The position numbers were made by a program, and so were the translations under genes. A DNA stretch of 64,000 nucleotides from Verrucomicrobiaceae bacterium E54. GTDB lineage: Bacteria; Verrucomicrobiota; Verrucomicrobiia; Verrucomicrobiales; Akkermansiaceae. The notes beneath the pieces were generated by a model that ran no database searches, was not told where the DNA came from, and was given only the letters and a program-made list of their open reading frames with translations. The stretch lies in assembly GCA_022548915.1 (NCBI GenBank), contig JAKZES010000002.1, positions 186,001 through 250,000 of the forward strand, given 5' to 3'. This document shows, piece after piece, positions 43,830-54,113 of this stretch (within the stretch, counting starts at the first letter, position 1; each line of letters begins with the position of its first letter).

Positions 43830-44089
43830 CCTTTCTCATCCGCGTCCTGATCCGCTTCTACCAGCGCCTGATCAGCCCGGTGCTGCACGCGCTTGGGGGG
43901 CCTCTCACCGGATGCCGCTTCGAGCCGACCTGCTCGCACTATTTTCTCCAGGCGGTGGAGGTCCACGGCCCGTGGAAAGGCTCCTGGCTGGGGATCTGCC
44001 GGATTTTCCGCTGTCATCCGTGGGGCGGCCATGGTTATGACCCCGTGCCGCCGCGCCGGGGGGAGAATGACCCGCCCGCCAAGGACTGA
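43826..44089 (+). CDS. yidD: membrane protein insertion efficiency factor YidD
   Basis: An 87-residue protein with the YidD pattern: an amphipathic N-terminal helix ([15 protein letters not shown]), then [23 protein letters not shown] and a final [13 protein letters not shown]. Conserved cysteines are intact. It begins with GTG overlapping the rnpA stop by 4 nt. It assists YidC, encoded next. Confidence 0.94.
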   Translation: MTFLIRVLIRFYQRLISPVLHALGGPLTGCRFEPTCSHYFLQAVEVHGPWKGSWLGICRIFRCHPWGGHGYDPVPPRRGENDPPAKD

Positions 44090-44113
44090 AGGCGACCCCC
44101 GATTTTCCTCATC

Positions 44114-45976
44114 ATGTACGACCGCAAGACCTGGATCGTCGTCGGCATCTGTGCCGTCCTGCTCGCCCTCAATTTCCACTACGGAAACAAGCGGGCCGCC
44201 GAAGCCGCGAAGCAACGCCAAGCCGAGCAACGCCAAGCCGCCCCGCCGGCGGAGCCGGGCGAGGTCCCGGAACAGCCGGGCGTGCTCGAGGAGGTCGAGC
44301 CGACTCCGGCCGAGGTGCTCGAGGCGCAGACCTACACCCTCGAAACCGAAAAGACCGTCTTCACCCTGACCACTCTCGGCGGCGGGGTCGAAACCGCGGA
44401 ATTGAAGGACCAGGCCTCGCTCAACGACCCGGACACCCGCGTCACGCTGAACGACGGCAGCAGCTCGGCGATCGGCTCGATCGCCGAGGGACCCGACCGC
44501 ATGGAGCGGGTCAATTACCGCTACCTCGAAGGTGAATCGCAGCCGGGCCAGCGTGTCGTCTTCGCCGCCAAGCACCCGTCCGGCCTCGTCGTGAAGAAGA
44601 CCTGGTCACTCACCGATCCCGAGTCTCCGGGGGCCGACTACCTGCTCGATTTCACCCTGGAGGTCCAGAACTCGAAGGACTCCACCCAGCGCCTGCCGCT
44701 CGAAACCTTCAGCCTCTTCCTCGGTGAAGCCGGCCCCCTGCACAAGGGCGAGGGCCGCCTGACACCCTCGGGTTTCTTCTGGCGCGACGACGGCGATTTC
44801 CACCTGACCAAGGCCAGCAAGTTCACCGGCGGGATGTTCTCCGACGACCAGGCGCTGATCGCCGAGACGGTCCCCGAAATCGAATACGCCGGCGTCTCGA
44901 ACCAGTTCTTCGCCACGCTGCTCAAGCCGGCGGAAGTTTCCAACGGGGGCGTCTGGGCCAAGCCGCGGGAAATCAAGGTCGAGGGCGATGACAAGCCCGG
45001 CATCGCGGTCCGCGCCGGCATGGTCCTGCCAAGCGTCGCCCTCGAACCTGGCAGCGCCTCGGTCACGCTCAACTACCAGCTCTTCATGGGCCCCAAGGAG
45101 AACCGGATGCTCAACCGCATGGGCGAGGGCTGGGGCGACCTGATGAACTACGGCTGGGCCATCATCGGCGTCTTCTCATGGATGCTGAACTACGCGCTGG
45201 TCTACATCCACGACGTCGTCGCCAAGGTCTCCGGCCCGTGGTCGTGGGGCATCGCGATCGTCGTGGTCACGCTCGTCGTGCGCACGATGATGTGGCCGCT
45301 TTATGCGCGCTCGAACCGCACGATGAAGCGGATGGGCAAGCTCAAGCCGGAGATGGACCGGTTGAAGGAAAAGTATCCCGACGACCCGGCGAAGATGCAG
45401 CAGGAGGTCATGGGCCTCTACCGCAAGTACGGCATCAACCCGGTCGGCGGCTGCCTGCCGATGCTCGCCCAGATGCCGATCTTCTTCGGCTTCTACCGGA
45501 TGCTCCAGTACGCGGTCGAGCTGCGCGGGCACGGCTTCCTGTGGGTCGACGACCTCTCGATGCCCGACACCGTCGGCACCATCGCCGGCTTCCCCATCAA
45601 CGTCCTGCCCATCATCATGGGGCTCTCCAGCTTCGCGCAGATGGCGATGATGCCGAACACCTCGGGCGACAAGACCCAGATGGCGATCATGAAGATGATG
45701 CCGCTCATCTTCCTCGTCTTCTGCTACAACTTCGCCGCCGCGCTGGCGCTCTACTGGACGACCTCGAACCTGTTCTCGATCTTCCAGACCTGGCTGACCA
45801 AGCGGATGCCCGAGCCGGAACTCAAGGAGCGCAAGGGTCCGCCGAAGAAGTCGTTCATGGAGCGCATGGCCGCCGCCGCCGAGCAGCAGCAGAAGATGAA
45901 ACAAGCCCGTGGGCGGGTGGTCGACGACGAGAAGTCCAAGCCGAAGAAACCGCGCGGTCCGCGCACCGGGGGCTGA
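44114..45976 (+). CDS. yidC: membrane protein insertase YidC
   Basis: A 620-residue inner-membrane insertase. One N-terminal transmembrane helix (about 8-24), a proline/glutamate-rich linker, a large periplasmic beta domain (about 75-330) and five C-terminal helices with the conserved core LKPEMDRLKEKYPDDPAKMQQEVMGLYRKYGINPVGGCLPMLAQMPIFFGFYRML. The strictly conserved Arg in the cytoplasmic cavity is in the TLVVRTMMWPLY helix. A basic tail follows. Confidence 0.97.
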   Translation: MYDRKTWIVVGICAVLLALNFHYGNKRAAEAAKQRQAEQRQAAPPAEPGEVPEQPGVLEEVEPTPAEVLEAQTYTLETEKTVFTLTTLGGGVETAELKDQASLNDPDTRVTLNDGSSSAIGSIAEGPDRMERVNYRYLEGESQPGQRVVFAAKHPSGLVVKKTWSLTDPESPGADYLLDFTLEVQNSKDSTQRLPLETFSLFLGEAGPLHKGEGRLTPSGFFWRDDGDFHLTKASKFTGGMFSDDQALIAETVPEIEYAGVSNQFFATLLKPAEVSNGGVWAKPREIKVEGDDKPGIAVRAGMVLPSVALEPGSASVTLNYQLFMGPKENRMLNRMGEGWGDLMNYGWAIIGVFSWMLNYALVYIHDVVAKVSGPWSWGIAIVVVTLVVRTMMWPLYARSNRTMKRMGKLKPEMDRLKEKYPDDPAKMQQEVMGLYRKYGINPVGGCLPMLAQMPIFFGFYRMLQYAVELRGHGFLWVDDLSMPDTVGTIAGFPINVLPIIMGLSSFAQMAMMPNTSGDKTQMAIMKMMPLIFLVFCYNFAAALALYWTTSNLFSIFQTWLTKRMPEPELKERKGPPKKSFMERMAAAAEQQQKMKQARGRVVDDEKSKPKKPRGPRTGG

Positions 45977-46086
45977 GCAGCGCGGCTCCCCGAGCCGTGA
46001 TTTCCTCCCCGCCTGCCGGCGGCCGCGTTGGTTGGAAAAGCGGTGCGTTCTCGGCCGTAGAGTCCTCGCAACCGCCGCCTCCCGCC

Positions 46087-47181
46087 ATGAACCGCCGATT
46101 CCTTCTGCTGCTTTCCATCGGCCTGCCGGCCATTGCCTTCGGTCCGGCCGCAGGGGCCGCCCCCCGCCTTTCGCTCAATCCCTACGACGGGGTCGATTGG
46201 CGGCATGTCGGCCGCCACTTCGGCAGCTTCCACAGCCACACCACCGAGTCCGACGGCAAGCTGTCGCCCGCCGCCGTGATCGACCGCCACCACGCGATCG
46301 GCCACGACGTGCTCGCACTGACGGACCACAACCGAAACACCTGGCCCTGGTCGCGTTTCGACCGCGATCCGGAGCGCCTGGGCATGCTCGCCATCCCCGG
46401 CAACGAACTCTCGCGCCACGACCACACCCTGAGCCTGTTCACCGACCTCGAGACCGACACCAAGGATCACGAGACCGGCATCCGCGAAATCCAGGAGGCC
46501 GGAGGGCTGTCCGTGCTCGCCCATCCCGGGCGCTACTGGAAACCCGAGGGCGGCAAGGTGCCCGCGGACGTGCTCGACCGCTACGCGAGGCTGTTCCGGA
46601 CCTATCCCAGCCTTGTCGCGCTCGAGGTGATCAACCAGGCCGACCGCTATCCCCGGGACCGCGCGCTGTGGGACGCGCTGCTCACCGAACTGATGCCGTC
46701 GCGCCCGGTGTGGGGCATGGCCAACGACGACTCGCACCAGCAGGCCCACATCGGCTTGAACACCACCGTGCTGCTGCTGCCGCAACGGGACGAGGCGCAG
46801 GTGCGCGCTGCACTGACCGACGGCCGTTTCTATTTCACCACCCTCACCAGCCATCCCGAGGCCCGGCGCGACCGCGACCGGACTCCGGTGATCCGCGAGA
46901 TCGCGCACGACCGCAGCGCGGGCACCCTGATGCTGGAAGTCGACTGTGGCGGCGAGCCCTTGCCCGCCGATCGGATCCGGTGGATCAGCAGCGGAGGCGA
47001 AGAAGTGCATCGGGGACCGGTGCTCGACCTGGCCCTCGAGGGGATCGACAAGTATGTGCGTGCCGAGATCGCCGGCAGCGGCGGCACCACCTACACCCAG
47101 CCCTTCGGCATCGGGGCGGAAAACCCGTCGCACCCTCGAAATACCGCTGCCCCTACTCCAGGCCGATCACCGAGACGTTGA
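46087..47181 (+). CDS. exported PHP-domain metal-dependent hydrolase
   Basis: A 364-residue exported protein with a signal peptide (about 1-24). The PHP domain shows the standard metal motifs: SFHSHTTESDGKLSP, ALTDHN, and AHPGR, then NDDSH late. PHP proteins hydrolyse phosphoesters; family annotations run from histidinol phosphatase to nucleoside-monophosphate phosphatase, and the periplasmic ones are poorly known. The C-terminus is proline- and arginine-rich and overlaps the end of the convergent NHL gene by 29 nt. Confidence 0.85.
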   Translation: MNRRFLLLLSIGLPAIAFGPAAGAAPRLSLNPYDGVDWRHVGRHFGSFHSHTTESDGKLSPAAVIDRHHAIGHDVLALTDHNRNTWPWSRFDRDPERLGMLAIPGNELSRHDHTLSLFTDLETDTKDHETGIREIQEAGGLSVLAHPGRYWKPEGGKVPADVLDRYARLFRTYPSLVALEVINQADRYPRDRALWDALLTELMPSRPVWGMANDDSHQQAHIGLNTTVLLLPQRDEAQVRAALTDGRFYFTTLTSHPEARRDRDRTPVIREIAHDRSAGTLMLEVDCGGEPLPADRIRWISSGGEEVHRGPVLDLALEGIDKYVRAEIAGSGGTTYTQPFGIGAENPSHPRNTAAPTPGRSPRR

Positions 47182-48247
47182 ACGGGACGTCGGTCTTCGA
47201 GTTGGTCAGCCACTCGCAGTCCCACCACCAGTCCATGTTGACGACCACGAGGCGGTCGCCATCGACGAGCACCTCGCAGGGCTGGTCGAGCAGGCCACCG
47301 ACGCCGTCGGTGTCGCCGTTGCGGTGGAGCGTTTCGACCGAGCCGTCCATGGACACCACCTGCACGGCGTTGGCCAGCATGTCGGCGACGTAGATCCGGT
47401 TGTCCGCCGCGCGCCACTCGATGCCGTCGGCTGACTTCATGACAGCGGCCTTGGCAAATAGCTCGGGTCGCCCCGCCTCGCCATCGTCGCCGAAACGTGT
47501 GCGGTAGATCAGCCCGTCCTCGAAGATCGAGCAATATAGGTTGCCCTCGCCGTCGAAGGTCAGACCATCCGCCCCGAAGCCGATCCGACCACTGGTTTCA
47601 TAGCGCGCGATCAATCGCGGGTCGTGGGTCGTGGGGGTCGGCTGCGCGAGCTTCACCGCCCCCTTCTCCAGCTCCTTCATCGGAATCGCATACACCCCGC
47701 TCACCAGCTTGGTCCCCGCCTCCTCGTCGGCAGGGATCAGCACCGTGTCGCTGACGTAGACCGTGTCTCCCTTCCACGCCACGGCGTTGGCCACTCCGAA
47801 TCCTTCCACCACCGGCGCGCAGGAGACCGCCTTGCCGTCCTCGACGCGGATCCGCAGCAGCCTCGACCGGTATCCTGGTCCCTGGTTGTCGGCAAGATAG
47901 AGGTGCCCGTCGGGACCGAAGGCGCAGTCCATCGGCCCGACCACGCCGGTCTCCGGATGCAGTTCGGCGGGCTTGAATCGATACCACGTCTCAAGTTTCT
48001 CCTCGCGGGAGATCCGCATCATTCGGGCGGGTGCGGGCTTCTCCAACACACCCGCCTCGACCAGGCGCTCGTTGTTGAAATTCGGCACCGAGAGGATGAT
48101 CCCGCCCCTCGCATCCAGCGTGCAGCCGTCCGGCGTGTTGCATTCGACCGGCAGGTCGACAAGCACGCGGGGCGCCGGTGCGGCGATGGCAGCCACGGGC
48201 AGAAGCAGCGAAAGGATGGATCGGAACATGGTCTTGGATGGGTTCAC
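47153..48247 (-). CDS. exported SMP-30/NHL-like beta-propeller protein
   Basis: A 364-residue protein with a signal peptide and repeated beta-propeller blades of the SMP-30/gluconolaconase/NHL kind (AFGPDGHLYLADN, TFDGEGNLYCSIFEDG, AADNRIYVADMLANAV). Catalytic role, if any, would be lactone hydrolysis, but I cannot assign the metal ligands. The GTG at 48247 overlaps the preceding stop (GTGA) and is favoured for coupling; an ATG at 48229 gives a similar signal peptide. Confidence 0.8.
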   Translation of the reverse strand: MNPSKTMFRSILSLLLPVAAIAAPAPRVLVDLPVECNTPDGCTLDARGGIILSVPNFNNERLVEAGVLEKPAPARMMRISREEKLETWYRFKPAELHPETGVVGPMDCAFGPDGHLYLADNQGPGYRSRLLRIRVEDGKAVSCAPVVEGFGVANAVAWKGDTVYVSDTVLIPADEEAGTKLVSGVYAIPMKELEKGAVKLAQPTPTTHDPRLIARYETSGRIGFGADGLTFDGEGNLYCSIFEDGLIYRTRFGDDGEAGRPELFAKAAVMKSADGIEWRAADNRIYVADMLANAVQVVSMDGSVETLHRNGDTDGVGGLLDQPCEVLVDGDRLVVVNMDWWWDCEWLTNSKTDVPFNVSVIGLE

Positions 48248-50697
48248 TCCAGGCCGGGCCAGGCGATCTCGCCGCGCAACTGCGCCTCGCCGCCCTCCTT
48301 TTCATAGACGCCGTAGAAGTTCGACAGGGAGTCGAGCCACACGGTGATGCGGTGCATTTCCTCCGGGTCGAGGTCGACGTCGTAGTGCCCGTCGCGGAGC
48401 AGTTCGTAGAGACGCGATGCCTTCGCGCCGAACTTGCCGGGCGTGGTGCGGTAGCGGTCGCCGTAGCGCCAGAAACCGAACTCGTGGATCAGGCTGTCGT
48501 AGGAGCGGTAAACACGCGTCTTTCCCGGACCGAGCTTCGACTCGACAATGGTGCGGTCGAGCGGCGGTGCGCCCTGGTCCACCTTGTCGGCATGGCATTC
48601 GACGCAATGACGGTCGAGCACCGGCTGAACCAGCCTCGGGTAACTGAACGGACGGGTGCCGTCGACATCCGGCTGCGGAACCGACGGCGGACGCCGCAGC
48701 GCCATCACCGCGTGGCCGGGGGTCGCCGGGGCATGGCTCTTGTCCTCGTGGCAACCGTGGCAAAGCATCAACTCGCCCGGCTGGACCCAGGTCGAGGAGC
48801 GCATCGACTGCACCGCCAGCCCGTCCTGGTCGAGCGCCTGGAAATAGAGCTCCTTGAGCGCCGGCACGGTGAAGTGGGCGCTGCCGTCCTCCTCGACCGG
48901 CACGGTGCCGAGGATGCTGCGGGCGAGGTTCACCGAATCCCCGGCCTCGGCGATCCGGCGACCGGTTTCGTGGGGCGCCTGCCCGGAGGGCACCGAGCTC
49001 GGATGGATCTGATAGATCCGCAGCGCCTCGATCTTCGTTCCTTCGGGAAAAGCCAGCAGGCTGTTGTAGACATCCATCACCGCCATCGTGCCCTGCTTCG
49101 GCGGATCGACGAGCAGGCGGCTGCTCTTCGCGGGCACCACCGGAGGCGTCGGTCGGGGCCGCAGGGGCATCGGACTCAGGCAGGCGATCTCCGGATCGCG
49201 ATAGATCAGTTCCTTGTTGCCGAAGGCGTCGACCAGGTAGATGCCGTAGTCGCCGCGCTCGTGCTTGTTTCCCTGGCCGCCTCCCTTCTTGCGCATGCCG
49301 GCATCGTAGACGCACAGGAAGTAGTTCTCCCCAAGCGGCCAGGGCGTCCCGTAAACCTGCTTGCCGCCTTGCGTTTCGGGGAACCCGACATCCGGGGTCA
49401 CACGCTTGACCGGGGCCATCGCATCGTCGTCCGGGACCATCGGGTCGATCACGATGAGCGACCCGTAGGCCTGGCCGTGGTGTGGCGCGGCGGTGCCGAT
49501 GAGCTTGGGTGATCCCGGAATGGCCCGCAGGTCCATCTCCATGTCGGCCCGTTCCTTGTGCCGCGAGAAGTTGCCGTGGATCGCCCGCGAGTCGCGACCG
49601 TCCGGCGTCATCACCCACGGGTGGTGCGCCACGCAGCCGTGCCGGTCGACGTAGTCCCAGCGGGTGTAGATGATCATCCCGTCGTGGTTCACGCTCGGCT
49701 GCCACTCGTTGTTCTCGTGCGGGCTGAGGATGCGGATGTCCGACCCGTCGGGCTTCATGTCGTAAACCGTGTAGGAAGGGCAGGCGCGTCCGCAGCGGAG
49801 GTAGCCGCCACGCCTTTCCGAAATGAAGGCGACCCGCCCGTTGGGCAGCACACAGGGGTCGAAGTCGTTGAAGGTGCCGTCGGTCAACTGCCGCAAGTTG
49901 CCGACCCTGCCCTCCTCGCCGACCTCCACGGAAAACAGGTGATAGCAGCGACCGCGGTCCCAGTGTCCGTGGTTCTCGTGGTCGTGGTGCGCGATGTGCC
50001 CCTTCGGGCCCTCGCACTCCGTCCAGGCGAAGTAGATCCGCCCACCGTCGAAGCTCAGCTCGGGCGAAAGGAAGCTCCCTTTTTCAAGCGTCCGGCCGTC
50101 GAGCCTGCCACCCTGCACCTCGACTCCCTCCAGAAGATCCGTCACGCGCGGCACCGCACCGAACGGATCGCTGAGCACGAAGACCCCGCCACCGGGCACC
50201 GCGTTCACCCCGTAGTACTGATCGCACATGTGGTTGAAGGTCGAGCGGTGGCGCTTGATGAACAGGAGCCGGTCGAAGTCGAGCAGCGGATTGGAGAAGG
50301 CGATCTGCCGCCGGAGCCGGCTCGCCTCGACGAAAAGGGCGAGGCGCGCTTCGGTGCGTGCCACCTCGACCGCGCCGGACCGTCTCTCGAGATCGGTCAG
50401 CCATTCTTCCAGCGCCTCCATCTCCGGTGCCTCCGGCATCCGCGCGATGTCATCCAGCAGCACCCGGGTCCGTCGCAGAACGACGTCGAGCGGATCGCGG
50501 TCGGTCGCCTCGATCAACGCGGCGGGATGCAGCGTCTCGTCCCGAAACTTCTCGAAGCGTGCCCGGTTCTCGATGTCCGCCGCCAGAACCTCGTGCCGGT
50601 TCTTGATCTCCTCGTCGAGCAGGTCGGCGGCGCGGACCGGGATGAAGGACAACACAAGCACCACCGGAAAAAGCCCGATCCGCGTTCGCGTCCTCAT
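48244..50697 (-). CDS. HZS-alpha-like exported propeller protein with CxxCH motifs
   Basis: An 817-residue exported protein (signal peptide about 1-23). An N-terminal helical region is followed by a TolB-like propeller (repeated DPCVLPNGRVAFISERRGG, WQPSVNHDGMIIYTRWDY) and a C-terminal part with two haem-type sites, C646-H-G-C-H650 and C698-V-E-C-H702. The layout is that of the HZS_alpha domain family (named for hydrazine synthase) common in Verrucomicrobiota. It is not evidence of anammox. Electron transfer in polysaccharide or sulfide catabolism has been suggested for the family, without proof. First gene of a pair with the NHL protein. Confidence 0.82.
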   Translation of the reverse strand: MRTRTRIGLFPVVLVLSFIPVRAADLLDEEIKNRHEVLAADIENRARFEKFRDETLHPAALIEATDRDPLDVVLRRTRVLLDDIARMPEAPEMEALEEWLTDLERRSGAVEVARTEARLALFVEASRLRRQIAFSNPLLDFDRLLFIKRHRSTFNHMCDQYYGVNAVPGGGVFVLSDPFGAVPRVTDLLEGVEVQGGRLDGRTLEKGSFLSPELSFDGGRIYFAWTECEGPKGHIAHHDHENHGHWDRGRCYHLFSVEVGEEGRVGNLRQLTDGTFNDFDPCVLPNGRVAFISERRGGYLRCGRACPSYTVYDMKPDGSDIRILSPHENNEWQPSVNHDGMIIYTRWDYVDRHGCVAHHPWVMTPDGRDSRAIHGNFSRHKERADMEMDLRAIPGSPKLIGTAAPHHGQAYGSLIVIDPMVPDDDAMAPVKRVTPDVGFPETQGGKQVYGTPWPLGENYFLCVYDAGMRKKGGGQGNKHERGDYGIYLVDAFGNKELIYRDPEIACLSPMPLRPRPTPPVVPAKSSRLLVDPPKQGTMAVMDVYNSLLAFPEGTKIEALRIYQIHPSSVPSGQAPHETGRRIAEAGDSVNLARSILGTVPVEEDGSAHFTVPALKELYFQALDQDGLAVQSMRSSTWVQPGELMLCHGCHEDKSHAPATPGHAVMALRRPPSVPQPDVDGTRPFSYPRLVQPVLDRHCVECHADKVDQGAPPLDRTIVESKLGPGKTRVYRSYDSLIHEFGFWRYGDRYRTTPGKFGAKASRLYELLRDGHYDVDLDPEEMHRITVWLDSLSNFYGVYEKEGGEAQLRGEIAWPGLE

Positions 50698-50809
50698 GAG
50701 TCAGGGTTGTCGTGTCCACCGGCCCGGGAGCCGACCACCCGCCAACGGCGGACAGCCCCGATACGTCGGGGATCGTTCGGGAATTTCAAGCGGGTGGGGA
50801 CGGGCATCG

Positions 50810-53800
50810 TCAACGGGGCTGGACCTGCCGCACCTTCACCGGACCGATGAGTCCGCTCGGAAGCAACGGTGCCCGGGGTTGGAAGCGGTAGGGTTGGGAG
50901 ACGTGGCTCAGCCGCTCCGTGGGCGGGCGCCCGGCATCCGCGACCAGGCGGTTGTTCCAGGTGTTGGTGACCCGCACCCCGAGGGTGTTCGGCCCGGGCA
51001 CGACGTGGTCGGTGATGTCGATCTCCCACGGGCTGGTCCAGACGGTGCCCGCCTCCCTGCCATTGACCTCGACCGTGGCGATCACGCCGACCTTGCCGAG
51101 TTCGAGGATCACCCGCCGGTCACCGATGATCCCGGGCAGCGGAAAACTCGTTTCGTAGGTCGCGGTGCCGGCGTAGTGGCGGATCGTCTCGTCGGGATGC
51201 TTTGCCCAGTCGACGAGGGATTCGAAAGTCGTTTCCGCGGGCGCGCCCTGACCTTCGAAGCGCACCGTCCACGGGCCGGCCGGCGTGGCCTGCCCGAGCT
51301 TCCTGGGAGCGTTCGCCGTGGCGGTGCCGTCGGCGTCGGTTTGCTCCTGAAAAACGACGAAGATGCTTTCCGACGCGGCGAGGCGGAGAGGGACGGTGGT
51401 GCGCCCGTTCTTCTGCTTGAAGGCGGCCGCCTTGGTGACCGTGCCGGTGACCGCGTTCCACAGCCATGGCTGGCGGCCGCTGACGCGGAAGGTGGCCGTG
51501 AAGAACTCGAGCGACTTGTCGGAGGTATTTGACAGGAAATAGATCTCCCGCTCCGGCGTCGAGCGGTGCTTGAAGACAATGCCACCGCGCTTGCCGAGGC
51601 CGATCTTGCCGGCTCCCGCCGCGGCACAGAGCAAGCCCCCCCCGGATCCATGGGCCGTGACGTCGGGCTTGAGGCGGAGCCGGGAAGTCAGGACGGATTG
51701 GAGTTCGGCTCCTTCGTGAACCGTGCCCTTTCCGAGATTCCCCCAGGCACGATTGGCGAGGTCGACGACCTTGGCATCGCAACCGGGGTAGCCCGCCAGC
51801 GACGGACTCGAGCTTGGCTTCGGCCCGATGACCGTCGCCCCATCGGCGACCAGTCGCCGGACCGCCTCGACCACCTCGGGCCGCATCACATTCTGTTTCG
51901 GCAAAACCAGCACGGCGTAGGACGGGCCGTCCGGAACGGCAATCCGGCCGTCGACCACCTTCGCCCGGTGGATCAGCACGTCGGAGTTGATGAAGTCGAA
52001 GTCGTAGCCGTCGGGCAGAGACGGATCGAGCGGCCCCGTCATCACCGGCGTGCCCTCGCCGATGTAGTAGGCCACGTCGACGACCGGGCGGCCCGCCTTG
52101 AGCAGCACCGAACTACGACGTTGATAGTGGTTGAAGGCCTTCGACTGCTCGAACCAGGTGTTGTGCCGGTTGAAGGCGGTGCCGAACCACTGGATGATTC
52201 CCGGCTTGCGCTCGTCGGGCTGGTGGATGTTGACGTGCAGGATCAGGTGGTTGACGCCCGCGCCGTAGACCCAGTCGGTCCAGCGCTTCAGGTCGGCCGG
52301 GCTCTGCTTGAAGTTGCGGTTGGAGGTGAAGGCCTCGGAATAGACGTCGGTGCGGCCGTAGATGTGGGCGCAGCTCGACGCGGCGCGGCACTCGGTGTTG
52401 CCCAGCGCGCCGCCGCTTTCCCAGAACTCGCCGCCGACCTGGTCGGTCATCGAGCCGTAGAGCAGGAACTCCGAGGGGAAGCCCCAGTGGCCGTAGTTCT
52501 CGAGCCACAGGGTCAGGCCGTTCTCCGCACACACGTCGCGGAGCCCTCCCACGTAGTCGCGGGCGATCGACTCGGCGATCAGCCGCCGCCAGTCCCACAG
52601 GAAGCGCGACGACACCTGCGGGCTGTCGACCACGCGGCCGGTGAGGCACGGCAGGTAGCGCACCGGCGCATAGCCGAAGCGCTGCTCGAACTTCTCCGCC
52701 AGCCCGTCGGTCCAGTTCTGCGGGCCGGTCTCGTAGCTGTCGGCGATCACGTACTTCAGCGCCTCGCGCTCCTCCGGCGGGGTGCGTCGCAGGAACTCGC
52801 CGACCATGCCGTCGAACAGGCTGCGGATGTGCTCGCGGCTCATCTTGTCGACCTCGAGCCCGCGGCTTTCCGGGCTGGCCGGCGCGCACTGGGTGCCGAT
52901 CGGGACCATGCCGGTGCGCATCACCACCCAGTCCCCCGGCGGGGCCTGCCAGACGAGGCGGCCGTCGGCGTCCATCTTGTCGGTGAGGTCGAGCACCTCC
53001 GCCGCGGCGACCGCGCTACCGGGTGCCAGCGGTGCCTGCTCCGGCCAGTGGTAGGTGTCCCATGGCGGGTTGGTCGACGGGCTCGTCTCGCCCAGCTGCT
53101 TGCGGATGTAGTGGGAAAGCACCGCCCGGCGGCTCAGGCGCAGGCCGGAGAAGGATGCGGGCTTGTCACTGGAAAGGATCACCCGGAGGTGCGGCGATGG
53201 CGTCGCCGGCACCGGCACCAGCACCGGCTCCTTGTGCCGAGGCCCCTGGTGCCCGCGTTGTTCGACGTACCGGGTGATTTCCCGGAAGGTCCTTCCATCA
53301 TCCGATGCCTGCACTACGCAGGTCAGCGTGTAGGAGTGGCCGACCGGGTCGAGGCGCAGGCTCTGGACCGGCGAGGCGTCCTTCTCGAAGTCGATCTGCT
53401 GCGGCTCGGGTCCGATCGTCACCACGGTTTCCTCCGAATCGTCCTGCAAATCCGCGAGGTTGCGCACCGTGGGAGAGGTCAGCTTCACCTCGTTCGTGCG
53501 AAGATCGGCGCTCTCGGAAACCGGCTGGCGGAAGGCGATGACCTTCACATCCTGGAATTCCTTCTCGGTGAAGCGCGGCCCGGTCGGCTCCTGCTGCGAG
53601 CCCCCCGCCTTCGGGAAGGTCCGGATTTCCGGCACCGGCAGCAGCTGGTCGATCTTCCGGCCGCCCTCGATCACCGTCTCGCTGGCGTCGAGGAAACGCA
53701 TCGACTGGCCCGGCTCGATCCACGGGCCACCGGACTGGGACCAGCCGGGCGAATTGAAGAAGCCGATCTCGACGCCGCAGCGGCCGGCCTCCTTGACCGC

Positions 53801-54097
53801 CCACTGCAGGGCGTCCCACCATTCGTCACTCATGAAGGTGACCCCGCCCACCGGCGTGTCCTTGGCCCCCTTGTGGTTGAAGATGTGGCCGATGTAGGCA
53901 CGACCGATGCCCACCCGCGCCATCGCCTCGAGGTCGCGGGTGATGCCCTCCTTGCTGATGTTGTTGTTGATCCAGTACCAGTAGCAGCCCGGGCGGGTGT
54001 CCGGCGGCGGATCGCGGAAGGCGTCTTCGAGCCCGTCGGCGCCAAGGAGGCACGGCAAGACGGACAGCAGGGCGGCCGAAATGATGGCGGCTTTCAT
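50810..54097 (-). CDS. GH106-like glycoside hydrolase (alpha-L-rhamnosidase type), first of two
   Basis: A 1095-residue exported protein (signal peptide about 1-20). It begins in the GH106 manner: LEDAFRDPPPDTRPGCYWYWINNNISKEGITRDLEAMARVGIGRAYIGH, a modified TIM barrel, with later all-beta domains ending in a galactose-binding-like sandwich. GH106 enzymes release rhamnose from rhamnogalacturonan, ulvan-type and other polymers. It lies 16 nt after the stop of the second GH106 gene and is probably in one transcript with it. Confidence 0.85.
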   Translation of the reverse strand: MKAAIISAALLSVLPCLLGADGLEDAFRDPPPDTRPGCYWYWINNNISKEGITRDLEAMARVGIGRAYIGHIFNHKGAKDTPVGGVTFMSDEWWDALQWAVKEAGRCGVEIGFFNSPGWSQSGGPWIEPGQSMRFLDASETVIEGGRKIDQLLPVPEIRTFPKAGGSQQEPTGPRFTEKEFQDVKVIAFRQPVSESADLRTNEVKLTSPTVRNLADLQDDSEETVVTIGPEPQQIDFEKDASPVQSLRLDPVGHSYTLTCVVQASDDGRTFREITRYVEQRGHQGPRHKEPVLVPVPATPSPHLRVILSSDKPASFSGLRLSRRAVLSHYIRKQLGETSPSTNPPWDTYHWPEQAPLAPGSAVAAAEVLDLTDKMDADGRLVWQAPPGDWVVMRTGMVPIGTQCAPASPESRGLEVDKMSREHIRSLFDGMVGEFLRRTPPEEREALKYVIADSYETGPQNWTDGLAEKFEQRFGYAPVRYLPCLTGRVVDSPQVSSRFLWDWRRLIAESIARDYVGGLRDVCAENGLTLWLENYGHWGFPSEFLLYGSMTDQVGGEFWESGGALGNTECRAASSCAHIYGRTDVYSEAFTSNRNFKQSPADLKRWTDWVYGAGVNHLILHVNIHQPDERKPGIIQWFGTAFNRHNTWFEQSKAFNHYQRRSSVLLKAGRPVVDVAYYIGEGTPVMTGPLDPSLPDGYDFDFINSDVLIHRAKVVDGRIAVPDGPSYAVLVLPKQNVMRPEVVEAVRRLVADGATVIGPKPSSSPSLAGYPGCDAKVVDLANRAWGNLGKGTVHEGAELQSVLTSRLRLKPDVTAHGSGGGLLCAAAGAGKIGLGKRGGIVFKHRSTPEREIYFLSNTSDKSLEFFTATFRVSGRQPWLWNAVTGTVTKAAAFKQKNGRTTVPLRLAASESIFVVFQEQTDADGTATANAPRKLGQATPAGPWTVRFEGQGAPAETTFESLVDWAKHPDETIRHYAGTATYETSFPLPGIIGDRRVILELGKVGVIATVEVNGREAGTVWTSPWEIDITDHVVPGPNTLGVRVTNTWNNRLVADAGRPPTERLSHVSQPYRFQPRAPLLPSGLIGPVKVRQVQPR

Positions 54098-54113
54098 GGT
54101 TTGTCGAAATCGG

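Noticed and set aside
48244-50697. Reading the HZS-alpha-like protein as evidence of anammox
   Set aside because: The domain family is widespread in Verrucomicrobiota, and no beta or gamma subunits or hydrazine genes are present.
50755-50770. CCCCGATACGTCGGGG hairpin between the HZS-like and GH106 genes as a terminator
   Set aside because: It is a short stem without a T-run on the minus strand, so I did not list it.
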